NCBI RefSeq assembly: GCF_007655135.1
Contig: NC_045128.1
Location: 37,294,811 to 37,358,810 of the forward strand
DNA: 64,000 nt
Direction: 5' to 3'
Source: Punica granatum
Taxonomy: Eukaryota; Streptophyta; Magnoliopsida; Myrtales; Lythraceae
The position numbers and the translations under genes were made by a program. Below the pieces are notes generated by a model that worked only from the letters and a program-made list of their open reading frames with translations, made no database searches and was not told the DNA's origin. Shown one piece after another: positions 1 to 12,506 of the stretch (position 1 is its first letter; every line of letters starts with the position of its first letter).

Positions 1-1779
1 ATATACATTTATGTGTAACCTTGCATATATATTTTTTATATAGCACTTGCATGCATGCGTAAAAAATACTTTTGTGTACGTTTATGTGTGTGTATATATA
101 TATATATATATGTATGGTTGACGTGTGTTTGATGAATGTGTGTGGGAGATGGAGAGAGGAGAGGACCCCATGCCTAGCCAATGTCACCGACCATATTTGA
201 TGTATGACGTCGACTCTTCCTACTGCCACTTTTGCTTGCTTGTGTGTTCCCAGGAGGGAAGAGAAGACGGTATATGAAGCCCCTAATAATATCAAATCAA
301 TTCGGAGAGATTATATATCGACAGGTGATTATCGACTTTAAAAGTTACGAAGAACTTCGGTTCGGTCGTTGTAAATCTTCAAGAGGTCTTAAATTATTCT
401 AATTCTATGGATAATTATGTACGGATATTGTAGGAAATCATTCTTATAAATCTACGCTATTTAGACCTCCTGCTTAAACCGATCCAATGGGATTAGTCTT
501 ATGCAAATCGTGCACAGAAAAGGGGGTAAAAAATCGAATGTACATGCACTTGTACACTGCTGTTGGTGGGATTGTCAATATTTAGATATAAGAATAAATG
601 ATATCAGGCTGAGTCAATATACAAATTGATGCCCCGATCTAAGCAATATTCGAATACCGTTCAACAATACATAGCAACAATGCAATCATATCGTAATCTG
701 ATGATCGACATCAAATTAAGTAGTTACAAATAAGTCAAGCGCCGCTTAAGATCACATTGATAGTAACATTAAATTTCCCGGCACTTTTAAGTATTAATAA
801 TCAAAAGGTTATATATGTTTCTATCGTAACGGAAGGACATTTTGCCTGGTCGACAACAAATTATATTAGAACTTGAATTATCCCTCCTACGTACGGTCAT
901 CACATGGTATTGAAATTCAAGTTCGAATCAGGGAAAAAAAAAAACAAGACTATATATATCAATCAATCAATTATGAGCCCAATTTCTTGTTCCTCAAGAC
1001 AAAATTGTTTGCTGACGTTGATCATCATGCAATGCAACGTAATACGATCTTTTGAACCACAGGTTATGCATGTATATGTATATATGTATGTATTGTATAG
1101 ATATGGGTTGTGGGGTGGGGGAAGGAATGATCAGATGCTGGAAAGAGGAGGGATGCATACATATATATATATATATATATGATAGAGAGGACGACTTAGC
1201 TGGCCGACGATTTAATTGAACGCGACGAAGCCAGGGCGGAAGGAGGACGGATCATTCTTTGAGAGAAGGCCCCACAGGCACCGCCGGATTTAATGGTCCA
1301 TCAATTTTGTGACGGGATCGATTATGTCATAACAAAAAAATATATAAAAATATCTATCAAAGAGTGTGTAGTGCAGTGTTGTACATCATCGTCTGATAAC
1401 TAAGATATTTCAGATTCAATATTCAATGAGACTACCCGTACTTATTAAGATTTATATTCCATTGTAAAGACTTATATGTTTCCCATAACCGAAAAAAGAA
1501 AAAAGAAAAAAGAAATATATATATATATATATATATGAATATACATATAAAAAGAGAAAAAAATAAAAATAAAAAATATAATTAAGTAGTAATAAATAGT
1601 AATGAATAAAAATAGAGGGAGAGAGAGAATTGATTGATTGAATTAGAATGGGGTCAAAATGAAAAATGAGGACCCTTCTCGTTTGACTGGACAGAGGGAC
1701 ATAGTCACATATATAACACCCACACACACACACACACTGACCATCCAATTTGACCATCCTCTGACTTGTCAACTGCAAT

Positions 1780-1814
<35 letters not shown>

Positions 1815-4011
1815 TGTTCATTTCAGGTTTCATGAATACATATATACACTCATATATATATATATATTATGATACATATATATCCGTGCGTATGTTTAAT
1901 GTTTCTTTTTGTTTTGGATATATATGTTTTTATATATATGTATATATATATAAAGGACTGAAACCAGAAGAGGGATCTCGTGATTTATTCCTCTATATAC
2001 ACAGAGGAATTGGATCTAGACCAATCCTTAGAAAAAAGATAAATGAGGAAATAAACATAAAATCAGTTGAGATTAACCAAATGTATGTAGCATAGTGGAC
2101 TGTTAATGGCTCATTGATTATGTACATGGCTCGAAGTCATATACAACAAATCAATGGATCACCGATCGTATACTCGTATGACACTTTACATTAAAATTGA
2201 GATACTGGAACAATCGGTTCGAATGAAATCAACACCATGACCTCTTCTCACGACAGATATAATTATTACAAACTCTGTATTGGTCATTTGCTAAAGGGTA
2301 TGGAAGCTAAATTAAATTCGTACATGGGGGTGGGGATGATGTGTTTGGAATGATATAGGGAATTGAATAGATAGCGGTGAAGTAGTAGAGCCAATTTAAT
2401 GCATTGATTGAATTGAACGTTTGAGATGAGAGGAACACAAAGTTTCTTTTTAATTTAATTTTAAAAAATAAATGGAAAAAAAAATATAACAAATAAGAAA
2501 AATTCTTACATGATTTCGTGTCATGTGATACAGGATCATCACAACCGTATGCCTGTAAGTGAAATATGAGATTCACGCGAAGCGGACGGCTATGATGTCC
2601 GTCTCACGTAAGACAGAGTCATGTAAGACCCTCGAACAAACAAAAGAAGAAATCGAGAAGGTGTCAGAGATACGGATATCGAAAAAGATTGCTAGCCGCT
2701 GTCAGGACTGGACTCTGACGGTCAATGCATCATTGTGTGTACTTAGCGGTGGCATTTAATGTGCTGACCCCCCGCCAATACCGACCAGTACCGGTCCCAT
2801 GTCCCTTTACCGGCTAATATATCATGTACCATACCGAACCGCTATTTCTAATGTGACTCTGTATCATACTAATATCGCCATAAAAGCCGTTTGATGCATT
2901 ATAAGGCCCTCACGCAAGTCTTTATTTTTTCTACTGCTTTTTTCCATGAACAGACAAGGTTTGTTATTGTGTATAATAAGGTTGGTATCCTCATAATATT
3001 TTCTTTCGAATTATTTTCCAATTTAACAAAAAAAAAAAAGCTTCCAAAAGAAATTATGTGCAAAGAGAGAAGCTTTTTATGTCCCAGCGAGATGGAGAGG
3101 CCCACGTTCAGTGTCAAGCCATTTAAACCTTGATTTGAGAGTGCTTTTTGTTAATGGAGAAGTGCTGAAATAAAATTACTAAAAAATAAATGCTGATTTT
3201 AGAATAAATTAAAGTGTTTAGAAGGAACTAATTTAAAATAATTATTAATAGTCGAAATAAAATAAGCAGAAACAAATTCCATAAGCATTTATTAACCTTC
3301 TTGAGAAAATCACGCTTGCTACTACAGTTTCAACCGAAACCGTGATTTCAAAAAATCTCACCAAACACAAAATTCGCTTAAAATTACAAGAAAAAATTAT
3401 TATGAAATCTTCTACTGCACTCCCAAGCGGACTGTAAGTTGAAGCCCTTGTGTCCGAAGCATTGCTTGTATGTTTAGTATAAGGGAATGATATGGAAGCC
3501 GAATGGAAAGCCATAGAGAATACAGGCTCGTAAACAACTTGGGCCACAGACTCAGCAGAAGAAATTGCTATTGGGTTAACGATTAAATTTTTGAGCCCGC
3601 AAACGAGGCCCAGGTTAAGAACCTTTATCACAAAAATGCCTACCTGAAATGAGAAAGGGCACCACAACATAACAAATGAATGCAAGGCGATAAACTGTGT
3701 ACATTTTTTTCGTATCAAAACCGGCATCACCTCCTTTAAATATGCTAAAGTTAGAAACCCCTCGACCCAAGAGGTCTTCTTATCTCATGTATATAATGGA
3801 CGGAATAATTCCGGGAACCGAAATGGAGTTGCAGCGTCTCAAGAATACTTGCACCGGAGAACACACACAATGGACGGCTCCCCTCTTTTGTATCACATTA
3901 TGGAGCTGATCAAGAAGGGGGTACAACTGTATAGCTGCTGCTGCTGCTGCTGATGATGATGAATGTAGTATATGATGATGACTAGAAATCGAAGAACTCA
4001 TAGGGTTAGTT
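1..4011. other. Intergenic region, gene-poor, microsatellite-rich
   Basis: No coding exon could be supported here. The stretch is AT-rich, with TA runs near 93-112, 1161-1182 and 1516-1537, a TC run at 1783-1811, and further TA runs to about 1950. Short open frames are low-complexity or match no family I recognise. The longest (161 codons, - strand, 3245-3730) has no identifiable domain. The last few hundred bases probably include the 3' UTR of the helicase gene to the right. They carry a CTG/GAT trinucleotide run at about 3929-3961. Confidence 0.6.
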
Positions 4012-7000
4012 CTAATCGTCACCACCATCAGCTTCGTCCATGTCCCCGTAAGCATAACCATCGTCGTGGTCATCTGCTGGTACAGGCTCAGCATCTTCAG
4101 CAGCAACATTGCCTCCATATGCTGCTAATTCGACATTATCGTCTTCACGTGGGCCCCTCTCGGCTCCCTTCCTTTCCTTCTTTATCCTCATTGTCTCCAA
4201 GTTCTCGTCCGAGAAGAATGAGGCATACGGCTTTGAGACCTTCATCCAAAAGTGCATATAATCAGATTGCACTCAAAGTTCAGATCCGGAGATCCTTTTG
4301 AACAAGGAGCCTCCATTGTAAAATGCCATGAACTAACTGCATTGTTATTAAGAGACGGTTTTGAACTCTCCGAGATAGAGCGACAAAACAATGCATCATT
4401 TTCAAGTGTTTTTTCACACTCCATACACTTGAAAACTCATGGATGACGTGGTGGTCGACAACTGTTGCTGGAGGGGCGGATGTAAGTGTCTCATTTCTCA
4501 ATAATATCGAAATTGCTTTTTTAAAGTCATCTTGAGAGCAAGTTTTTCAGAGACAATTTACAAAAAGAAGTCTCAGAACTCTTTGCAAAAAATATTACTC
4601 TTCTGGTTTCTAAATAAACGCAGTTCTCCAAAACCATTTCTCCAAGCATGCCCGAGTTTATCGACGGGGCATCTTGAAGCTTTAAAGAATAACAAGAATA
4701 TTGAACCACGAGCTTATATTGTCCAATTAGCTATTGGCATTGTAGAGGCATTCTGGTCTTACCTTAAACAGTGAACCTCCCTTTTCTGCAGCTACAACCA
4801 GGTTGCTCCAGTGCTCATCATTCTTCAGCGTTGATGCAGACCCCACAACCTAAATTAAGCAAACAAAAGATAGATTGCAACATAAGACCAAGCTGCAGAT
4901 TGTTTTACTGAGTCCACAAATAATATCCTTCTGTGCTGAGAAATATAATTTTACCAGGACAGAGGATCTGGCCCTCGTAATTGCGACATTCATTCGTCTG
5001 TAGTCAGCAACAAACCCAATGCTTTTACCCTTACTGGCTCTAACACATGAAAAGATTACTACATCTTTCTCCCGACCCTGAGGAAAGAGATTGAAACTCT
5101 TCAACATATTGACCAGCAAAGTGTAAAGTTACAATGAACAGAAATGGGGAAAAAAAATTCTTTTGAGAAAAAATCCCAGAAATAAATTGAACTGTTTACC
5201 TGGCAACCATCAACAGTGATGATATCTACTATTTTATTTGACTCCTGTTTAAATATCTCTTTGAACCGTTCTTTGAAGAGCTTGACTTGATAATTGTACG
5301 GGGACACAATTGCAAGACGGGAACTCGATTTAAGGACTGGGTATCTTGCCACCAATTTGAGATACATGTGCATAACAAAGTCAACTTCGTCGATGTTCAC
5401 CCGGGACCCGCTCCCAGATGGCTGAGATTCTTTGCCTTCGTGTATATCGAAGAAGCAGAAAGGCCCAAAGCATTGGCAAACATGCCAGGCACGTTCTGTC
5501 TGGGTTGATATATCAGGCCCATCCTCTAGTTCGTTGTTGTAGAACTCCCTTGAGGGAAAACTTCTTATCTGTCAATGGGAAGTAAAAGTTAGAAAGAATT
5601 TCAATGGAGTTCAACTCTGTTCTCTAGTGTCAGATTCATAACTGAAGCACTTCTTGACGTCATTAACCATATTCGAAAAGCCAGGAGAACTTCTCTCATG
5701 CATCAATGAAATTTCATTGACTTCATAGTGGTAAAGAGGCAACATAAGAAAGCACACAATCTAAGAGGAGCACAAAATATTCGAGAAACGGGTTCCTAGC
5801 CACTAAAGGTTCCCCACTTTATGGAGTACGTGGTATTAAGCTTATTCAGTAAACTATCCGAATTAACCTGTGGATGCATTCGGTATTGCTCCCTAAGCAT
5901 CAAAACAGGATAACCAGCTTTCTGAAATCTCTGAAACAGACTCATGCCATATCTGCAATTTGATAAAAAATAGATAGATCAAGTAAATTGCATGACAAGA
6001 GAATTCTATATTGCATGCTTTTAAGCTAAAATTATATGAGAAGCAATCAAGATAAATTTTGTACCCAAATTTGTTGGCAACTGTAGAAATCACAGTAGCT
6101 GGGAGTTGCACCGGATCACCAACCTACAAAGGGAGCAGAAGCACATCTTGCAGTCATACACAGGATAATGATTTGCCTAATGCATACAAAAAATAGATGA
6201 TGAACAATTGGAGGATAAAATAACTTTGTCCACTCCATAAATAATGTCTATAGAATGACATTAGACAGAGACACAAGATTAATCACATAGCAGCACGAAT
6301 GTTGTTGATGATCCGGAAACCTCAGATTTTGTTCTTAAATTACTAGAGTTTTGATTTGAAGAGTGCCACCTACCAGAAATGCTTGTTTGCAACCACTAGA
6401 CAGGGGAACAAGAGTTGCTGGCTCAACCTGTCCAAAATAAAAATCACATAACATCGAACGGCTCCATGCTGAGAGGACAGTAAATGCCACTCCAGAAAAG
6501 ACATGATATAATGTAGCTCATTTCATGTAGCAGAACCATTACATGAAACGTTAACTTACTGCTTGGGCAGCTTCGTCAATGATAACAACATCGAAACCAT
6601 GATTGAGTTTGCTGAAAATTGTTGAACCACTAAAGCTGAGAGTGGAAAATACCTGCCACAAATTGTACATGGGATATGGAAGAAATCACCATAATGAAGC
6701 AATTTCTTGTGATCAAAACAAGACCAAGGAAGCAATTTCTTGCGATCAAAACAAGACCAAGGACAATAATCATGATGACGCAAATTCTTGCTTTAAAAAG
6801 AAAGACAAGTACACATACAATCACAGCCTCATCCAAAATTGCTGCACGAATGCTATCTGAATCTGTTCCAGCAGCTACTTGATTCAGTTTCTGTTCCACC
6901 TGAAAATTGCTCCTAAAATCAGCTCTCAAACTACCACAAACTTTTATCAGAGGAAAAACTACTTTGTCTGCTAGTAACTATATCAGGTTCAGAAAAGTGG

Positions 7001-10000
7001 TTGTTGCACGTTGGGTGCCAGACATCAGCTACAAACATTGTGGACCTGTTTCTACTAGCTATCTAGGCCTTGTATGTCTCAAGGACTCAACTATCTTGAC
7101 GTCAAGTTTAAGCATCAAGATAGAATCCAAAGGAACAACTTAACAGCTTCTTGAGGTTTCTTTAGAGACAAAACCTCAATATGAATATTTATGGTCAACC
7201 AACTTAAGCTACTATTGGCCTAAATCCTCAAGTTGCATTCTCTTTAATCCAGAAATTTGGAGCAAAATTCTCATCTTAGTTTTTGCACTAAGTGAAATTT
7301 CTAACAGTAACAGAATTTCTATACGGATGGCAAAGTTATACAACAGAAGTCTGCAGTTAAAGTCTTGCAGCACAAAACCATGACATATCAGCTGATCGAT
7401 GGACTGCCTAAATAACAAGATGCACTACCAGGCAAGTCCACAGCACCCTTTGAGATTTTGAGAAGAGTTGCGAAGAAACATTTTCATGTGAGTAGCACAG
7501 AGACCAAATGGCTAATGCTTCTTCAATTATCCCGGAAGATTAAGTCACGAGTATCTTCTATTCAAATAAAGTTTCAACATACACATGAAACTACAGCAGC
7601 ACCAAGGCAAAACCCAATACATACAAGGTGATCCATTGAGACTGCTTGAATTGAGTGATGAGCTTTCAGACCTATCCTCACTATTTTGGGATTATAAGCA
7701 CGATCATCTTCATCACGTATTCCTGAAAATTGCATAGATGAAAAAAAATTATAATAACTTAAGATGATGACAATGATACAAAATGAATGCCATCTTTTGG
7801 TGCACTGTAGATAGTACAAGAAGGCAGCTTAAAAAGGTGAGTATTGATATGATATGGAAGCACCTCCATGAAAGGATCATTCATGATAAAGAATTCTATT
7901 TGTCACACAGAATTTTGTTCCCCATTTTTGGGAATTTTAAAAGGAAAAGGTGAGACAAACAATACTCTTTCTCCCACTTCCGCTTGCATAAGATCCTAAC
8001 AGCAAATAACATCCAAGCACGTGGACATGTTCATGATCAAGGACAAAACATATGACGAGGTGTTTTCAATAAAATGGTTCTTTACCAGCATTCAAAACAC
8101 GCAACACGATCTCATCAAGAGCTGAGTTTGATGGGGCACAGACCAGAACCCGTACTCGGTATTTACGAGTGGAATTAACAACCTCTGGTCTCTGCAAAAA
8201 CATTTCAGTTAGTGATTCCAGTTTCAGATGCTAACAAATAATTATTCATTGTAAAGGTTGATTGAAAAGATCTAAATACCAACTCATTTCCAGTGGTCGG
8301 AAAAAAACCATCATCACCATCAATTGGCATTATCTCATCTCTTGGATTGACACCACTAAGCCATGGAGATGCTTGTCCCCACTGAATGTATCTGCCAATA
8401 AAATTTTCCAACCAAATTATTTGGCTGTATAAACAAATTTACCTTGCCCGAAAAACTCTTCTCATGGATTATGAAGAAGCCAGCAAATATTTCTGGTTAA
8501 AAAATTAATGCCAGATGATCCCAGTTCATACAGAACTCTAAGATAACCCCACAGTCTGTAACAAGACAGCTTTTCTTTATTCAGGGAGAACATAGTTAAG
8601 ATTACAGTACATTAATTTAATCTCTTTCACTCTCTTTGACAACTGAATGAAATAAAGAGTCTGGACCATAACTATCTCTTTCACTTGACCACAATCATGA
8701 TAAATCATCTTCTTTGAACCGGTAAACGTCATAGTGCTTCAGACAGTGAAAATACCTTGCCACGTCTAGAGTCCTACCTCTAAGATAAAATGATGGACAA
8801 AACGTTATATGTATATTATCATATTATATCCCTCACAGTGAGTCCTGAAATTGAGTTTGTGCAGATTCTGGTATTCTTAATGTTTACCATTAGCCACATA
8901 TTTATTTTTCAAAAGGGAACAGGACATTCTGCCATTTAGGATCACAACACAATATGAAAGCTAGTAAAAAGTCTTCTGAAACATAGCGGATCTATCATAA
9001 CTCGAAAGTGAAATATGTGCTGAAAGAGAATTTAAAGGAGGACAAACAATAGCTGCCAAGACATACTTTTCTTCAATGGGCAACTCCAGCCCGCGCTTTG
9101 TCCCGTGTGATTTACCCCTACAGAAAATGCAAGAACACAAATTATTGTTAAAATGCCTAGCAAAAGCAGAAACAAAAGTATATGAGCAAGATAAGGATCA
9201 CCAGGTTTTCAATTGATTGGCCAAACACGATGCAAGAGAATAAATGTTACTTTGAATCAATTCTAGTCGGTATAGCATGCAAAATAGCACTCAGTATCCC
9301 GAGGATGGTCTGTGTCTTCCCAGTTCCTGGAGGACCCTAAAGAGAGGTGCGTGTTAAACCTCACATATTGAGAATATGATGCAGAAATAAAGGGCAAACA
9401 CAAAACAAAAGAAAGAAGAAAATACCAAGAAAGATATATATTTTCAAATTGGAGAATGGAGATGCCAAAAGAGTTTAAAAGTTATTAAAGATCACGTTGA
9501 ATAACAAATGATACAGATATGTAAAGACAATCTAAAAGGATAAGAAACCATACAGCAAAAGGGTCATATAAAGTAAAGACAATCTAAAAGGAGGAAAAAC
9601 CTGTATCAGGACAAAGGATTTCCTTGACAGACCAACCTGAAAAGATTTTCGTCAGAGAAAAACACAATCAGAAGACACACTTAACATATATAATTATTAG
9701 ATGAAAAAAACCATGAGCGGTGGGATTAACATGTTAGTTGGAAACTCACATGTATAGCTTGTTGTTGTGATTCGTTCAGATTACTCTTAATATACTCCAT
9801 CAGAGGCTTTGAAATTTTCCAAGCCTGGTTTTGAGAACTCTGATTCTTCTCAGAAGCTGCTAATATCAATTCCTTGAAAGGGAGAGAACTAACTGACCTT
9901 ACAGCTAGATATTCACGAGAAATGGTCGATAAGCTGCAGAGCTGAACAAGATATGAAATTCAGTAAATGCTGATCCACTTTGGACATCATTACAAAAAAC

Positions 10001-11004
10001 CAAATGCCAAATTGTTCCAAAGACGATGAGCCATTCCATCCAAGATAAAGGATAAAATACATTTACTAAACGAAAACCCCCAAAGCAAACTTTCATTCAG
10101 TCCGAAGAACAGTAATTACCTTGAGAATGTACACCGACTTCTCAACTTCACTAATAAGAGATCGCATTCTCAACAGTCTCGGACTAGATTTAAGTTTATC
10201 ACCATCCAAGTGCATCACTTCTCCAGCTAAGTACATCCTAAGTCTAAGAACAATAAGGCAGCGGTCATCGTTTGACATGTCGGAGCCTCCCATGTCCCGT
10301 ACCTGCCGATGCTCCACTAGAGCAAAAGCAAATGTTGTCGGCAGCTTATTGCCTTCCTGAAACTAAATAAGCACCAGCAGAGAAACTTCCGCATCAAAAC
10401 GTCAACAAAGGAGGTGCAAGAAAATCAACATCAATGGCAATATGAGACATCATATCAGAGGTTACTTACCTTCTCTCTGGTGAGCAAGAGGAGATCATTC
10501 TGAGCTATGGAAGTATCCTTGTGAGGGGAACCGTAAGTGATCTCAGGCAAATGGAACCCGTCGGACTCGGTGCATTTCACCACCACTCCATGCTTCCACT
10601 CGATCACTGCAGAAAGTTTCATACCCACATTAACGAGAGAGACAACAGACAGAGAACACCTCCCATTGACATTCATCTCAACAGTGCACTCTGCAATTCC
10701 GAGGGAACAGCAAAGAGTTACCAGAATTTTCGTCGTCGTCGTCGCTCCTCTGGACAATCTGGGCCTTGACCTCCTCGAACAGGAGAGGCTCGAAAGTGGA
10801 GATATAGTCCTCGACGCTGCTGTAGGTGTACTTGACCTGCTTGATGCCCGGGGGAGCTCCGTCCTTGCCGTTCTTCTTGGTGTCCCGCTGGTTGGATTCT
10901 TTGAGGAGGCGGAAGTAGTCCCAGCCCAGGATGATCCTGTAGAAGCGAGAGAGAGAAGCGGACTGCTCTTGAAGTTTGCTGTCTCTGTCTCTCTCCACCG
11001 CCAT
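4012..11004 (-). CDS. MAA3: MAGATAMA3/SEN1-like superfamily 1 RNA/DNA helicase, complete, 19 exons
   Basis: Exons, in coding order: 10722-11004, 10470-10606, 10120-10356, 9750-9941, 9601-9636, 9251-9336, 9067-9117, 8280-8391, 8086-8191, 7625-7722, 6819-6899, 6560-6652, 6374-6427, 6065-6123, 5868-5952, 5200-5568, 4955-5077, 4763-4849, 4012-4239. They total 2517 nt (838 aa), close to the roughly 820 aa of Arabidopsis MAA3. Visible motifs are Walker A GPPGTGKT (residues 296-303), Walker B DEAAQA (499-504), QYRMHP (564-569), motif V VDGCQGRE (near 689-696) and motif [13 protein letters not shown]. The tail is Asp/Glu-rich. SEN1-type helicases unwind RNA/DNA duplexes in the nucleus. Arabidopsis MAA3 is needed for female gametophyte development, so the same role is inferred. 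The start at 11004 is preferred because the protein then begins MAVERD; an in-frame ATG 36 nt upstream (11040) is possible. Oddity: motif V has Cys where Phe is usual. Confidence 0.93.
4240..4762 (-). other. Last intron of the MAA3-like gene (523 bp)
   Basis: This is the longest intron in the 3' half of the gene. It lies between the exon encoding VVGSAST and the final exon beginning VSKPYASF. Donor GTAAGA and acceptor AG are intact and the frame is continuous. Several short open frames lie inside on both strands, but none resembles a known family and none is needed for the helicase. Confidence 0.7.
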
Positions 11005-11436
11005 TGTTCTCTTCTTCTTCCTGCTCACACTCACAGGCACAGCCGCAGAGCAGAGGACGGCAGGGCGAGTTTGCGTCGAAGGGGAAGAAAGAAGAGACGC
11101 CTTTTAAACCTTCTGCTGTTATATGGACCGCCGGCGGGAGCCCCGCGGAACCGGAACGGAAGGGGAACCGAGTCGGTCCCTCCCTCCCTTTGGTGGTTTT
11201 CATGGGCCTGAACTGCGGGCTTATGGGTTTCTTTTTCCCATATTTCAGCATTGATATTTTTCCCTTCCCTTCCCTTTTTTATATTTATTATTAATTTCTT
11301 TTCACTTTGCATAATATATATATATCTCGTAGGTCATTGAATTCCATTCAGATAAATAATCCCGCCTTTGTAATTTCCTGCCAACTACTAACTGGATCGA
11401 AAAAGGCACTTCCGAGTTACCATGAACTCAGGATGA

Positions 11437-11705
11437 ACAATTTATAGTGTATTTGATTTTACAGTTAAGTAGAGTTGAATTTTGATTTTAATTGAATTGT
11501 AATGATTATTTTGTTGAATTATGAAAAAAAATTGTGAAAAAATAATTAACAGTTGAGAGAATTTAATATTAAAAATAGAATTGAATAGTTAAAAAAATTG
11601 AAGAAAAAAAAAAAATAATAATTGTGTTATTGACTTTTGTTGTGTAGTGAGTAGAGTTAAATTAGAGTTAAAATTTTAAAAACCGACCCTAAAACCAAAC
11701 GGATC
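11437..11705. mobile_element. MITE-like insertion present only in the left duplication unit
   Basis: The right unit reads straight through (near 17500). The left unit is interrupted here by about 265 bp of very AT-rich DNA. Its ends are imperfect inverted repeats: TTGATTTTACAGTTAAGTAG on the left against the complement of AGTTAAAATTTTAAAAACCG on the right. There is no open frame. Internal AGAGTTRAATT-type words recall the MITEs at 22911-23122 and 37609-37830. The exact ends and target duplication are not clear. Confidence 0.55.
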
Positions 11706-12506
11706 AATTGTTTGATTTCCTGACCAGATTTTGCGTAGATAAATACATATCATCAACACTCTTGTGCGGAAATAATGATGCGAGCCATAAAGATTTCGGA
11801 ACCAAGGAAGAGCATCATAATCATATATAGGCACATACACATACATGCCCCGCAATGTTTCCACTGTACAAACTGTTCGTCTGGGATCTTTGCTTATTCA
11901 TTTATTCTTCATCGACATCATACAACAATAGAAAATCCAACCATGATCATAGTTGCTTCATCACCTCGGCTCTTCTCAAAAGCTTGCATCCCTCAGCACT
12001 TCCCTTCAGTAGCATTGGCAGGCAATCCCATCTGAGTGGAGATTTACCAATCAGTACAATAAGAAAGTTGCGTCTTTCCGATGGAAGTAATAAGGAATGT
12101 CATTTCAATAACAGAGGAAGCACAGGATGTAGATGGAGGAAAGTCTGCGGTAAGCCTTCCCTTATATATGTTATATAAGGAGTTAGCTTCCATAACTGTC
12201 CAGCTAGAAAGTACAAGCAGCCAAACGGCCAATAGTTTGAACGTTAAGAAACTGTTTAGGCAATGCTAAATGGAAACCTCGTATATTAATGATTATATAC
12301 GCATGTTGATGCTGATGCAGTCATTCAAAACACTGGGAAACGGATAGATGACTAAAAACATGAGCCACGATCTTACTCTAAGAAAGATATTTCCATATAT
12401 GTACCAAACATTGAGCTGGCCTTGCTTTGGGTTGGGTTCAATATCACTACTAAAGATTTTATGCTAGAAATTGCCATCTTGCACATACCTGCCCTTTCGC
12501 TGTTGC

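Noticed and set aside
3245..3730. 161-codon open frame on the - strand just 3' of the helicase gene
   Set aside because: No recognisable domain, biased composition and no supporting splice partners; probably a chance frame in 3'-flanking DNA.
10537..11211. 224-codon open frame on the + strand over the first helicase exons
   Set aside because: Antisense shadow of MAA3 exons 1-2 and leader; the - strand frame has clear family similarity and splice sites.
10718..11251. 177-codon open frame on the - strand overlapping MAA3 exon 1
   Set aside because: Out of frame with the recognised MAA3 N-terminus; GC-rich low-complexity shadow.
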